NCBI GenBank assembly: GCA_036639635.1
Contig: JAVWIF010000002.1
Span: forward strand, 32,960 to 96,959
Origin: JAVWIF01 sp036639635
GTDB lineage: Bacteria > Bacillota_I > Bacilli_A > Erysipelotrichales > Erysipelotrichaceae
Direction: 5' to 3'
Length of the DNA: 64,000 bases
In this document: positions 17,274-24,455 of the stretch, piece by piece
How positions within the stretch are numbered: the first letter of the stretch is position 1
Layout of the letters: each line of letters begins with the position of its first letter
Notes under the pieces: model-generated
Database searches by the model: none
Told to the model about the DNA's origin: nothing
Seen by the model: the letters and a program-made list of their open reading frames with translations, nothing else
Program-made: the position numbers and the translations under genes

Positions 17274-18317
17274 ACCAACACTTTTATAGTAAATCTTAAA
17301 TTTCATTTTTTTATTCATTTTTTCTAGCGCTAAGCTAAACGCATCTTTATCAAATATCGCTACATCGATATAAGAATAATGAATACCTATAGCACCACCG
17401 ATTGTTCTCGCAATCGATAATGGATATAATAAATCATGAATTTCTTTTTCTAATTGTTGTCTTAATATAGCTTCTTTTTCATCTTCATATAGTACTTCAT
17501 AATACAAGTAACCATAGGTTCCACCTAAAGAAACAAATTCTTTGCTAGTAACATATTCTTTGTTTATAAGTTCTTCTTGTAGTTGTGGATGTGTCGTCAC
17601 AATAAGTAAACGATCGTTATGCAATGTATCACTTACTGGTTTTTTATCTAGTTTGTAAGCAACATAAATAGACAAAGGATCTTGATATTCATGCCATTCA
17701 CGCTCAATAATAATATCGCAGATATCTTCATATAAATTAGGTAATAAACAAACGTTCTCTTCATCACTTTCTTCATCAATTACTTCCACATGCGAAATAC
17801 GTGCTTCAAATTCTAGTTCACCTATGAAAAGTTCTAGCATATAAGCAACCAATTGATCACGATAGTCTGAGTCCATACCAACAAGACCTTCACAGTACAC
17901 TTTTAGTTCTAAGGTTTTGGTTGCATCAACAATTGTATAATATACTTTAAAATCAACACCACTGTATTGTTTTTCTGTACTATTGAAAACCGTATGCATC
18001 GCTTTTTCACTTAATGGTGGACGAAATGCATTGATAATCCAGTTATCTGCAAGTTGTTTAGGAGCATCTTTTTTTAATACTGCCGCAACAATTTGTGCTG
18101 TTTTATTACCACCTGTCGCAAATGTCATTTCATAGAAACCTGTTTCATTCATTTCTACTTCCACGCCACACCCACAAACACTTTTCAGTTTTTCATTCAT
18201 ATCCGTATTTATACGTTTTAACTCATTCGTATTATTCGTGCGTAAACTTTCTTCTAAATCTTTTTGAATACTGATAAAGTATTTCCAAAAAGCCTGTATT
18301 CTATATTTTGTATTCAT
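17265..18317 (-). CDS. Uncharacterised 350-residue cytoplasmic protein in the sporulation cluster
   Basis: I do not recognise a family. The protein is acidic, with no signal peptide or transmembrane helix. An N-terminal helical stretch (1-45) is followed by CGCGVEVEMNETGFYEMTF, then a mixed alpha/beta region with an Asp/Glu-rich turn (EEARISHVEVIDEESDEENV region, about 180-195). It overlaps the upstream GNAT gene by four bases, so the two are co-translated. The pair sits between sigK and sigF on the same strand and is followed by its own terminator. Any role in sporulation rests on position alone. Confidence 0.75.
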   Translation of the reverse strand: MNTKYRIQAFWKYFISIQKDLEESLRTNNTNELKRINTDMNEKLKSVCGCGVEVEMNETGFYEMTFATGGNKTAQIVAAVLKKDAPKQLADNWIINAFRPPLSEKAMHTVFNSTEKQYSGVDFKVYYTIVDATKTLELKVYCEGLVGMDSDYRDQLVAYMLELFIGELEFEARISHVEVIDEESDEENVCLLPNLYEDICDIIIEREWHEYQDPLSIYVAYKLDKKPVSDTLHNDRLLIVTTHPQLQEELINKEYVTSKEFVSLGGTYGYLYYEVLYEDEKEAILRQQLEKEIHDLLYPLSIARTIGGAIGIHYSYIDVAIFDKDAFSLALEKMNKKMKFKIYYKSVGDE

Positions 18318-18961
18318 GAATTATTCCCTCTTTTGTATTTAAGTAATAGATTGTATTGTGTAACTTTATAATCTTCATGACTCATTTTACTCATTAAGAC
18401 AAAGCCTAATTTTTCATATAGTTCTAGATTTTCTTCATGATGCGTTTCCATGGTCAAATCAAATTGCTTATTGTTTGCCTCTTTTACTAAATGTGAGATA
18501 AGATTACTTGCCAAGCCTTTATTTCGTTGATCTTTTTTTGTAAATATAAAGTCTAGATGATAATAATCTCCTATAACAAACTCTTTCACCCATCTACTTG
18601 TAAACATATCAAGACCACTTACTACATGAGGAATGATGTTCCATGAACGATAGCGCAACAATAAGAATACCAATTTTACACTCATCCAAAAAACACGCAA
18701 AGCATAGGGTGTCCCTTCTTCAATACTAGAATTAAATACAATCATGACACAATTTAAATCTTTACTATCCGCAACAAAAGTGCTATATGGCTTAATCAAT
18801 TTTATGTAATGTTTGAAAAAATGTTCTAATGCAACGCTTCTTTTTTGTTCATTCCTAAACACTGAGCAGTATAAATCATCATCAAAAAAATTCTCCGCTA
18901 AAGTATTTGCTAAGTTTTCAATCTCTGTTTCATTCATCATATATAAGCTTGATAATGACAT
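18314..18961 (-). CDS. GNAT-family N-acetyltransferase
   Basis: A 215-residue protein whose second half carries the GNAT acetyl-CoA site: LDFIFTKKDQRNKGLASNLI is the V/F-x-x-x-Q-x-x-x-G-x-G/A loop, and NLELYEKLGFVLMS is the terminal motif. The N-terminal half (1-130) is variable and probably shapes the substrate site. The substrate is unknown. It is coupled to the 350-residue protein by a four-base overlap and has an extended -10 promoter upstream. Confidence 0.85.
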   Translation of the reverse strand: MSLSSLYMMNETEIENLANTLAENFFDDDLYCSVFRNEQKRSVALEHFFKHYIKLIKPYSTFVADSKDLNCVMIVFNSSIEEGTPYALRVFWMSVKLVFLLLRYRSWNIIPHVVSGLDMFTSRWVKEFVIGDYYHLDFIFTKKDQRNKGLASNLISHLVKEANNKQFDLTMETHHEENLELYEKLGFVLMSKMSHEDYKVTQYNLLLKYKRGNNS

Positions 18962-18992
18962 TTTTACACATCCGTTTCTATCTTGAGTGCTA

Positions 18993-19001
18993 ATTATATC
19001 A
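18993..19001 (-). promoter_or_regulatory. Extended -10 promoter of the GNAT gene pair
   Basis: TGATATAAT on the minus strand, with a poor TGTTAA-like -35 at 17 bp. It lies about 30 bp upstream of the GNAT start, in the spacer after sigF. Confidence 0.45.
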
Positions 19002-19043
19002 CATTACCATATCACTTAACAAGTGATGTGTTGAAGCTTAAAT

Positions 19044-19772
19044 CTAACTAACTACTTCTAGTTTATCTTTCAAACTTTTAAGAATTTTCTTTTCTAAACG
19101 TGATACTTGTACTTGTGAAATTCCTAAACGTTTTGCTATTTCTTCTTGTTTCATAGACAAATCATAACGGTAGTGGAGAAGTAATTGTTCACGTTGTTCT
19201 AAACGTTGTATTTCATCACGTAAAGATACCTTCATAACCACATCTTCATCTTTAGGATTCCCTATTTTATCTTCTAATAAAATAGGTGAACCGTCATTTT
19301 CATAAATTGTTTCATCTAACGAATATATAAATTGATTTGCTTCAAATGCTAGAATTACATCACTTACATCTAGTTCCATTTCTTTTGCTATTTGTGTATA
19401 GGTAGGTTCTTGATGATAGCGTTGTACCAAGGTTTCTTTTACCTTAATCATTTGTAGATATCCTTCTTTTAAAGAACGCGATATCCGCATACTTCCATCA
19501 TCCCTAAAAAAACGTTTTATCTCTCCCATAATAATGGGAACTGCATATGTAGAAAACTTTACTTGATACGTTGTATCAAAATTATTCAGAGCTTTCATCA
19601 GACCAACACAACCGATTTGAAACAAGTCTTCAGAACTAATCCGTTTTGTTGAAAAACGTTTTATTATGGAATAGACTAATCCACTGTTTTGTTTTACAAA
19701 GATACTCTTTGCTTCTTCGTCACCTTTTTGTATTCGTCTAATTAGCTCTTCATTACTGAACAATGTTTCCAT
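19044..19772 (-). CDS. sigF: Forespore sigma factor SigF
   Basis: A 242-residue sigma-70 family protein of the SigF/SigG type. Region 2 is clear (LVYSIIKRF, DLFQIGCVGLMKALNNFD, KFSTYAVPIIMGEIKRFFRDD), as is region 4.2 (MKQEEIAKRLGISQVQVSRLEKK). The operon spoIIAA-spoIIAB-sigF identifies it as SigF, the first compartment-specific factor in the forespore, held inactive by SpoIIAB. Its start overlaps spoIIAB by 20 bases, which would keep sigma and anti-sigma levels linked. Confidence 0.93.
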   Translation of the reverse strand: METLFSNEELIRRIQKGDEEAKSIFVKQNSGLVYSIIKRFSTKRISSEDLFQIGCVGLMKALNNFDTTYQVKFSTYAVPIIMGEIKRFFRDDGSMRISRSLKEGYLQMIKVKETLVQRYHQEPTYTQIAKEMELDVSDVILAFEANQFIYSLDETIYENDGSPILLEDKIGNPKDEDVVMKVSLRDEIQRLEQREQLLLHYRYDLSMKQEEIAKRLGISQVQVSRLEKKILKSLKDKLEVVS

Positions 19773-20184
19773 GTTTTATTCTTTTCTTAATGTACAAACT
19801 TGTTCCTTTTCCAATACTCGTAATCATATCAAATTCATCAGCAAACGTTTGCATAATGGTAAAGCCCATCCCACTACGTTCTAGTTCTTCTTTACTTGTA
19901 TATAGTGGTTGCATCGCTTGTTTGCTATCAGCAATACCTTCACCTTCATCACGTATTTCTATCTGAATTTCTTCTTCATCATAGCTTACAGCCACCATAA
20001 TCATTCCAATCGTATTTGCATATCCATGAATCATGGCATTCACAACGCCTTCTGCAAGAATCGTCTTAATTTCCATAACATCGTTCATTGTAAGGTTTAA
20101 TGGCATTAAAAAAGCCACCACACTTGTTCTAACAAATGATTCGTTCTCTAAATTACTAGCAAATTCTAGTTTCATTTGATTCAT
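19753..20184 (-). CDS. spoIIAB: SpoIIAB anti-sigma-F factor/serine kinase
   Basis: A 143-residue GHKL ATPase-fold protein. The N box is EGVVNAMIHGY, G1 is IRDEGEGIAD, and the G2 region reads ERSGMGFTIMQTF. SpoIIAB binds SigF with ATP and phosphorylates SpoIIAA. It overlaps spoIIAA by four bases and sigF by 20. Confidence 0.95.
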   Translation of the reverse strand: MNQMKLEFASNLENESFVRTSVVAFLMPLNLTMNDVMEIKTILAEGVVNAMIHGYANTIGMIMVAVSYDEEEIQIEIRDEGEGIADSKQAMQPLYTSKEELERSGMGFTIMQTFADEFDMITSIGKGTSLYIKKRIKHGNIVQ

Positions 20185-20498
20185 AATTTTACCCCGTTTC
20201 TCGTATGCTCTATAATTTGAAAAATACCAGACATCTTAAATAATGTTTGATTTACTTTTGATAAATTACATACTTCTAGCTTTGCATTGATTTTTTGTAA
20301 TTGTTTATAACGTGCTAATACAAAACCTATCCCTGTACTATCTACAAACGTTACTTCTTCAAAGTCTAGTTTTACTACGTTGGGCTTATATTTTTCAATT
20401 AAGTCAATACATATTTGTTTCAAATTCATAACGGTTAGGTTATCTAAATCCCCATAAAAATAGAAATATAGAGTGTTATCGATATATTGATGTTTCAT
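20181..20498 (-). CDS. spoIIAA: SpoIIAA anti-anti-sigma factor
   Basis: A 105-residue STAS-domain protein. LDFEEVTFVDSTGIGFVLAR contains the Ser (in DSTG) that SpoIIAB phosphorylates and SpoIIE dephosphorylates. The start is taken as the ATG at 20498, six bases after GGAGGG, rather than the ATG at 20504 inside that spacing. A stretch reading GTCGAATAT about 60 bp upstream fits the SigH -10 consensus, but I see no matching -35. Confidence 0.94.
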   Translation of the reverse strand: MKHQYIDNTLYFYFYGDLDNLTVMNLKQICIDLIEKYKPNVVKLDFEEVTFVDSTGIGFVLARYKQLQKINAKLEVCNLSKVNQTLFKMSGIFQIIEHTRNGVKL

Positions 20499-20576
20499 GT
20501 GCATCCCTCCATAACGAACATGTTATCACACTTATAAATTGCGTGGTTGATATTCGACAAAGCTAGTGTTTTAACG

Positions 20577-20603
20577 ACAAAAAAAGAGCATATCGCTATG
20601 CTC
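20577..20603 (-). terminator. Terminator between dacF and spoIIAA
   Basis: GAGCATA / TATGCTC with a 4-nt loop and a seven-T run on the minus strand. It includes the stop codon of the small membrane protein and separates dacF transcription from spoIIA. Confidence 0.88.
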
Positions 20604-20754
20604 CATCTGGATTTTCTTCATCTAAATCAGTACTATATTCTTCATCATATCCAGCACTTAAATCTGATATATGACTGACTTTTAATAAAGCTATTAATAA
20701 GGTTACTAAAAAGAAAATACCGACGATAATGATCAATGTTAAAATGAATGACAT
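20596..20754 (-). CDS. Small (52-residue) single-pass membrane protein
   Basis: Too short for usual ORF thresholds but well supported. An ATG follows AAGAGGGATTGT (ribosome-binding site), and the product MSFILTLIIIVGIFFLVTLL... is a hydrophobic helix (residues 3-25) followed by an acidic tail rich in Asp and Glu (DEEYSTDLDEENPDGA). The stop codon is built into the terminator stem, so gene and terminator evolved together. It lies directly after dacF and before spoIIAA on the same strand. I recognise no family. A small membrane peptide made in sporulation is one possibility; that is inference. Confidence 0.7.
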   Translation of the reverse strand: MSFILTLIIIVGIFFLVTLLIALLKVSHISDLSAGYDEEYSTDLDEENPDGA

Positions 20755-20798
20755 ACAATCCCTCTTTTCTTGAGTTATTCTGTGTCTTAAAAAATATT

Positions 20799-21947
20799 CT
20801 ATACAAAAACTTCTCGTATTGTTTTCTTCAAGATATCAAAATATGTTAATGTGTCCACATTTGTGTCTAGTCCAATAGGTACTTCCATGGAGTAGTTATC
20901 ACTCATTGTTATTTTTAAATAACCGATTGCTTCTTTTGCTTTATATGGTGGATTTTTTTTAGTGATGACGTATTCTTTGTTTTTTTCTTTAGGTTCTTCC
21001 CCTTTTTTAAAGATATAGACAGCATCTTTTAAAGCTATAATTTTTGCTTGATTAGGTTTTCCATTTTCTACATCAATACTTTTAAATTTTGTCCCTTGTC
21101 CATACAGTAACCCTTGTGCATATTGAGAAAATCCATAATCTAGCATTTGTTTAATTTCTTCATTTCTTTGTTTACTGGTAGGCTCTCCCATCACAACAGC
21201 TATTAAACGTAAGTTATCACGTTTTGCACTCACGCTAATACAAGAGAGTGCTTCTGCTGTAAATCCTGTTTTTAGCCCATCAACACCTTCATATTGTTTT
21301 AATAACTTATTGGTATTTACCAACCAGAACTTAGATTCACTATCTTCACGAATATAGGCATCGTAGGTTGATGTAAACTTTAAAAGTTCATCTCCACCCA
21401 CTTGTAACAAGGCTCTTGCTAAAAGTGCCATATCTTTTGCACAAGAGTAATGATTAGGATCATGTAATCCTGTAGCATTTGTAAAATTAGTTTTTTCTAG
21501 TTTTAATTCTTTTGCTTTTTCATTCATCTTTTTAACAAAATGATCATTCGTTCCTTCTAGTTTCTCACCCATAGCAACCATAGCATCATTTGCTGAAGCA
21601 ATACAAATGGCTTTTAACATATCTTCAACACTCATCACCTCATTGGGTTCTAAAAATACTTGACTACCTCCCATACTAGCTGCAAAACTACTCGTGGTAA
21701 CATTATCATGCATCGTAATTTTATGTTGATGAAGTCCTTCAAATATCAATAATAACCCCATCATTTTTGTCATACTAGCAGGATATAATTTATCCGTTTC
21801 ATTTTTCTTATAAATCACTTTACCACTCATATACTCCATTAAATAGGCGCCTTTTGCACTTTGTGCTAATTCACTTTCTTCTGCATGAATCCCAATTAAT
21901 GAACAAGATAAACAAAAACTCAAACAAATCAAAAATACTTTTTTCAT
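20799..21947 (-). CDS. dacF: D-alanyl-D-alanine carboxypeptidase (DacF-like)
   Basis: A 382-residue secreted PBP5-family carboxypeptidase that trims stem pentapeptides. A signal peptide (residues 1-22) precedes the S11 domain with SxxK (PASMTKMM), SxN (SANDAM) and KTG (LKTGFT). A C-terminal beta-rich domain follows (about 275-375). Its place just upstream of spoIIAA-spoIIAB-sigF is that of dacF in B. subtilis, which is forespore-expressed and helps set cortex cross-linking; DacF as opposed to a general DacA rests on that position. Confidence 0.92.
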   Translation of the reverse strand: MKKVFLICLSFCLSCSLIGIHAEESELAQSAKGAYLMEYMSGKVIYKKNETDKLYPASMTKMMGLLLIFEGLHQHKITMHDNVTTSSFAASMGGSQVFLEPNEVMSVEDMLKAICIASANDAMVAMGEKLEGTNDHFVKKMNEKAKELKLEKTNFTNATGLHDPNHYSCAKDMALLARALLQVGGDELLKFTSTYDAYIREDSESKFWLVNTNKLLKQYEGVDGLKTGFTAEALSCISVSAKRDNLRLIAVVMGEPTSKQRNEEIKQMLDYGFSQYAQGLLYGQGTKFKSIDVENGKPNQAKIIALKDAVYIFKKGEEPKEKNKEYVITKKNPPYKAKEAIGYLKITMSDNYSMEVPIGLDTNVDTLTYFDILKKTIREVFV

Positions 21948-21995
21948 TTGGTATCAACCTCGTTATATCCTATGTTACGTATTTGCAAATATACC

Positions 21996-22023
21996 AAAAA
22001 AAAAGACACCGCCATGTCTTTTT
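21996..22023 (-). terminator. Terminator of the first SGNH gene
   Basis: AAAAGACA / TGTCTTTT around a 6-nt loop, followed by further Ts on the minus strand. It lies at the stop of the SGNH gene. Confidence 0.85.
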
Positions 22024-22642
22024 ATTCTTCACTAGCTTCAATTTGTGCAACTTCAACCATATGTATTAACCACTTTGGGTAATATGGATATTTAGGATGT
22101 ATTCCATCAAATTCATAGACATCTTCATCCCAATCTAATAATTCGCTATTATCAATAAAACCAACACCTAGTTCAACGCACATCCGTTTTAATCCTTCAT
22201 TAAAACATTCAAATACTTCAACTCCTCCAATTTTTTCAACAATATCGTGACGCATTGGAATGATAGAATTAACAAATATTTGAACCTTTGGTACCGTCCT
22301 TAATATTAATGAAATTTGTTTTGTATAAGCTTTAATAAAGACCTCATGATTACCACCAAAATGGGTAATATCATTTTTACCATACTCCATAAATACATAT
22401 TTAGGCTGATAACTAATTGCTGTTAATACGTCCCCATCACTTTGATCAACACATCTTCCTCGTTTAGCAACCACACTATTCTTGCGTAATAACCTAAAAT
22501 CTAATATTGATTCTGCTACTGAGTCCCCCAAAATAACTGCATGATGATAATATGGTATCATCGCATATATAGCTTTTTGTTTTTTTGAAACAAAAGGGTG
22601 AATTTCATTATGATCAATTTCCCCTGCGATTACTGCATTCAT
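22022..22642 (-). CDS. SGNH-fold hydrolase (copy 1, no signal peptide)
   Basis: A 206-residue SGNH/GDSL-like protein. Block I GDSVAES carries nucleophile Ser41, GKND is block III, and DGIHPKYPYYP holds the Asp179/His182 pair. It is clearly paralogous to the protein at 28955-29695 (same block I, MND/KND and D-G-x-H-P-K-Y motifs). This copy has no signal peptide or membrane helix, so it looks cytoplasmic. It is transcribed alone from a strong promoter with AT-rich boxes upstream that resemble a box near the adjacent GntR gene. Likely an acyl-esterase or acyl transferase of surface glycans. Confidence 0.85.
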   Translation of the reverse strand: MNAVIAGEIDHNEIHPFVSKKQKAIYAMIPYYHHAVILGDSVAESILDFRLLRKNSVVAKRGRCVDQSDGDVLTAISYQPKYVFMEYGKNDITHFGGNHEVFIKAYTKQISLILRTVPKVQIFVNSIIPMRHDIVEKIGGVEVFECFNEGLKRMCVELGVGFIDNSELLDWDEDVYEFDGIHPKYPYYPKWLIHMVEVAQIEASEE

Positions 22643-22732
22643 TTTACGACTCCTTTCTTATTATAAAAGTATCAAATAAAAATCAGTAAGTATTTGGATC
22701 CCCAAGCTTGCACTATGTGGTACTTCTATATA

Positions 22733-22761
22733 AGTATAGTATGGTTACTTTGTTTTTTCAA
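22733..22761 (-). promoter_or_regulatory. Promoter of SGNH copy 1
   Basis: On the minus strand -35 TTGAAA (22761-22756), 17 bp spacer, -10 TATACT (22738-22733). Confidence 0.75.
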
Positions 22762-22765
22762 GGGA

Positions 22766-22815
22766 TAATTTTACAATTTCCTATTATTTTGCTTATAAAC
22801 GCACAAAATTGTAAA
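22766..22815 (-). promoter_or_regulatory. Inverted AT-rich boxes upstream of SGNH copy 1 (possible operator)
   Basis: TTTACAATTT (22770-22779) and AAATTGTAAA (22806-22815) form a 10-bp inverted repeat with 26 bp between arms. The first lies just upstream of the -35 box, an activator-like place. ATAATTTTACA (from 22765) recurs exactly at 24393-24403, upstream of the nearby GntR gene. Binding by the GntR proteins is inferred. Confidence 0.4.
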
Positions 22816-22872
22816 TTTTCGATATAAATACATCAAATGATAAGGTTGTTATCATGTTAGACCTCCATAACA

Positions 22873-22902
22873 TAAAAAAAGCACACAAGTTGTCATGCTT
22901 CT
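22873..22902 (-). terminator. Terminator of GntR gene 1
   Basis: AAGCA / TGCTT outer stem with an imperfect inner helix, followed by seven Ts on the minus strand. It includes the stop codon region. Confidence 0.75.
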
Positions 22903-24317
22903 AGAATAAATATTTTTTTAGTTAAGATACAAGCTCTTTCAAGAATGGAATTAATAATATGAACTGCATTCTTTCTTTTATTCTCTTTTAAAGCAGCTAA
23001 TAGCAATTCTTTGTCTTGGGAGAAATCCATGGAATATTGATTTTTTTCTGCAATTAAACGAATAAACATATTCCAAATCATCTGTTTTCTTACTTCATTT
23101 AAGATGAGTTGCATACTTGGTGTCATTGTAGATTTCAAATACTCAATAATACTCGTTAACGTAAATAACTCACTTGTTTCTATTTCATTAATAATATGTT
23201 GTATATCTTCCTCTTTCATAGAATGGAAAGCATCTGGACAAGTTGCTTCTACGATAAAACCTAATAATTCTAATGCTTCATAATACACTTTCAAGTTGTT
23301 ATATAAGGAAAAAGTTTGTAAAAGAGATTGTTCTTGATTTTGTTTAAAGACAACTCTACTACCTACTCCATTCATTGTTTTCACAACATTTAATTCATTT
23401 AGAATTTTAATTGTCTTACGAATGGTACGTGGTGAAACATCATAACGTGTGGAGAGTTGTTCAATAGAAGGTAATAAATCATTTGGTTTATATTCTCCCC
23501 TATCTAAATCAATTAAAATTTTTGTTAAAACTTTTACATATAATAATTCAGTATTGGGGTTTAATTTCCAATTAAAATCTATTACTTTGTTAACCGTAAT
23601 GTGATTGCTTACAGAAACCATATATTTTATAGTTATTTTTTCATAAATATTACAAAATACACGAATTGCTTTTCCTAACATCTTTATATTTCCACTCATA
23701 ATGAATGATAGCATTTGACTTAACACCATTTTTATCATCTTAATATTAGATTGTAAACCTCCATGTTCACGATCTTGTAACGGCAATGGAAAGAAAATAA
23801 AGTCCATAATGGAACGAAACATATCCACAATCAAATCATTTTCTAAAATAGAAAATACATATAAGTAAATCTTCATCAATTCTTCTCTTAAAGCATTCTC
23901 ATCTTGAATCGAAGTATCTTTAGCAAGCTGTTTAATTAATCTATTAATTTCTTTGCGTTGTTCTTCACTTGCGTTTTGAATACTTTTAATACTAATATTT
24001 GGCATTAACAAGCCTAGTGTTTGAAAAACATCTGATACGCTATCTTTTTTACTCGCTAACATCTCCAAAAACATATGATTATGTTCCTCATTATGAAAAT
24101 CAAAAATAACAACCGCATTGGATCCTTTTTCTGTTGCTATAAAACCATTAGATTCTAATAATTGAAGTGCTGAACGTAACGTATTTCGTCCTACCCCATA
24201 TTTAACGCCAAGTTGTTCTAGAGTCGGAATTTTATCATGAAAGTTATATTTTCCATTATAAATATCATTCAAAATATGTTGGTATACTTGATTATATAAT
24301 GTATTATTTTCATTCAT
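22893..24317 (-). CDS. Double-GntR regulator (copy 1), internally duplicated
   Basis: A 474-residue protein made of two GntR-like halves in tandem. Residues 1-70 form a winged helix (KIPTLEQLGVKYGVGRNTLR), then about 170 residues of helices. A second winged helix lies at about 255-325 (LLPSIEQLSTRYDVSPRTIR), followed by another helical domain. GntR proteins normally have one winged helix and dimerise, so this chain is in effect a covalent dimer with two different readers. The ATG at 24317 has GGGGAG seven bases upstream; the earlier in-frame codon at 24365 lacks one. A paralogue of identical length lies next to it. Confidence 0.85.
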   Translation of the reverse strand: MNENNTLYNQVYQHILNDIYNGKYNFHDKIPTLEQLGVKYGVGRNTLRSALQLLESNGFIATEKGSNAVVIFDFHNEEHNHMFLEMLASKKDSVSDVFQTLGLLMPNISIKSIQNASEEQRKEINRLIKQLAKDTSIQDENALREELMKIYLYVFSILENDLIVDMFRSIMDFIFFPLPLQDREHGGLQSNIKMIKMVLSQMLSFIMSGNIKMLGKAIRVFCNIYEKITIKYMVSVSNHITVNKVIDFNWKLNPNTELLYVKVLTKILIDLDRGEYKPNDLLPSIEQLSTRYDVSPRTIRKTIKILNELNVVKTMNGVGSRVVFKQNQEQSLLQTFSLYNNLKVYYEALELLGFIVEATCPDAFHSMKEEDIQHIINEIETSELFTLTSIIEYLKSTMTPSMQLILNEVRKQMIWNMFIRLIAEKNQYSMDFSQDKELLLAALKENKRKNAVHIINSILERACILTKKIFILEA

Positions 24318-24392
24318 GATAGCACTCCCCTTCTTCAATCTATAGTATAATACTATTCTTTCCAAAATTGAAGTTTTATATTGTAATTCGTC

Positions 24393-24403
24393 ATAATTTT
24401 ACA
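24393..24403 (-). promoter_or_regulatory. ATAATTTTACA box upstream of GntR gene 1
   Basis: An exact 11-base match to the box upstream of SGNH copy 1 (22765-22775 region). It lies about 75 bp before the GntR start, upstream of a TATACT -10 that has no good -35. This fits an activator or autoregulatory site but is weak evidence in AT-rich DNA. Confidence 0.3.
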
Positions 24404-24413
24404 CTAATTGTTA

Positions 24414-24452
24414 GAAAAAAGTCACATATACATAATGTATAAATGACTTTTT
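24414..24452 (-). terminator. Terminator of the O-acylation operon (after GntR gene 2)
   Basis: A long near-perfect stem (AAAAAGTCA ... TATACAT / TGTATA ... TGACTTTTT), with Ts on the minus strand directly after the GntR gene 2 stop. Confidence 0.85.
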
Positions 24453-24455
24453 CCC

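Noticed and set aside
20530..20580. SigH promoter for spoIIA
   Set aside because: GTCGAATAT fits the -10 consensus, but no RNAGGAWWW-like -35 lies at the right distance, so it is only mentioned in the spoIIAA entry.
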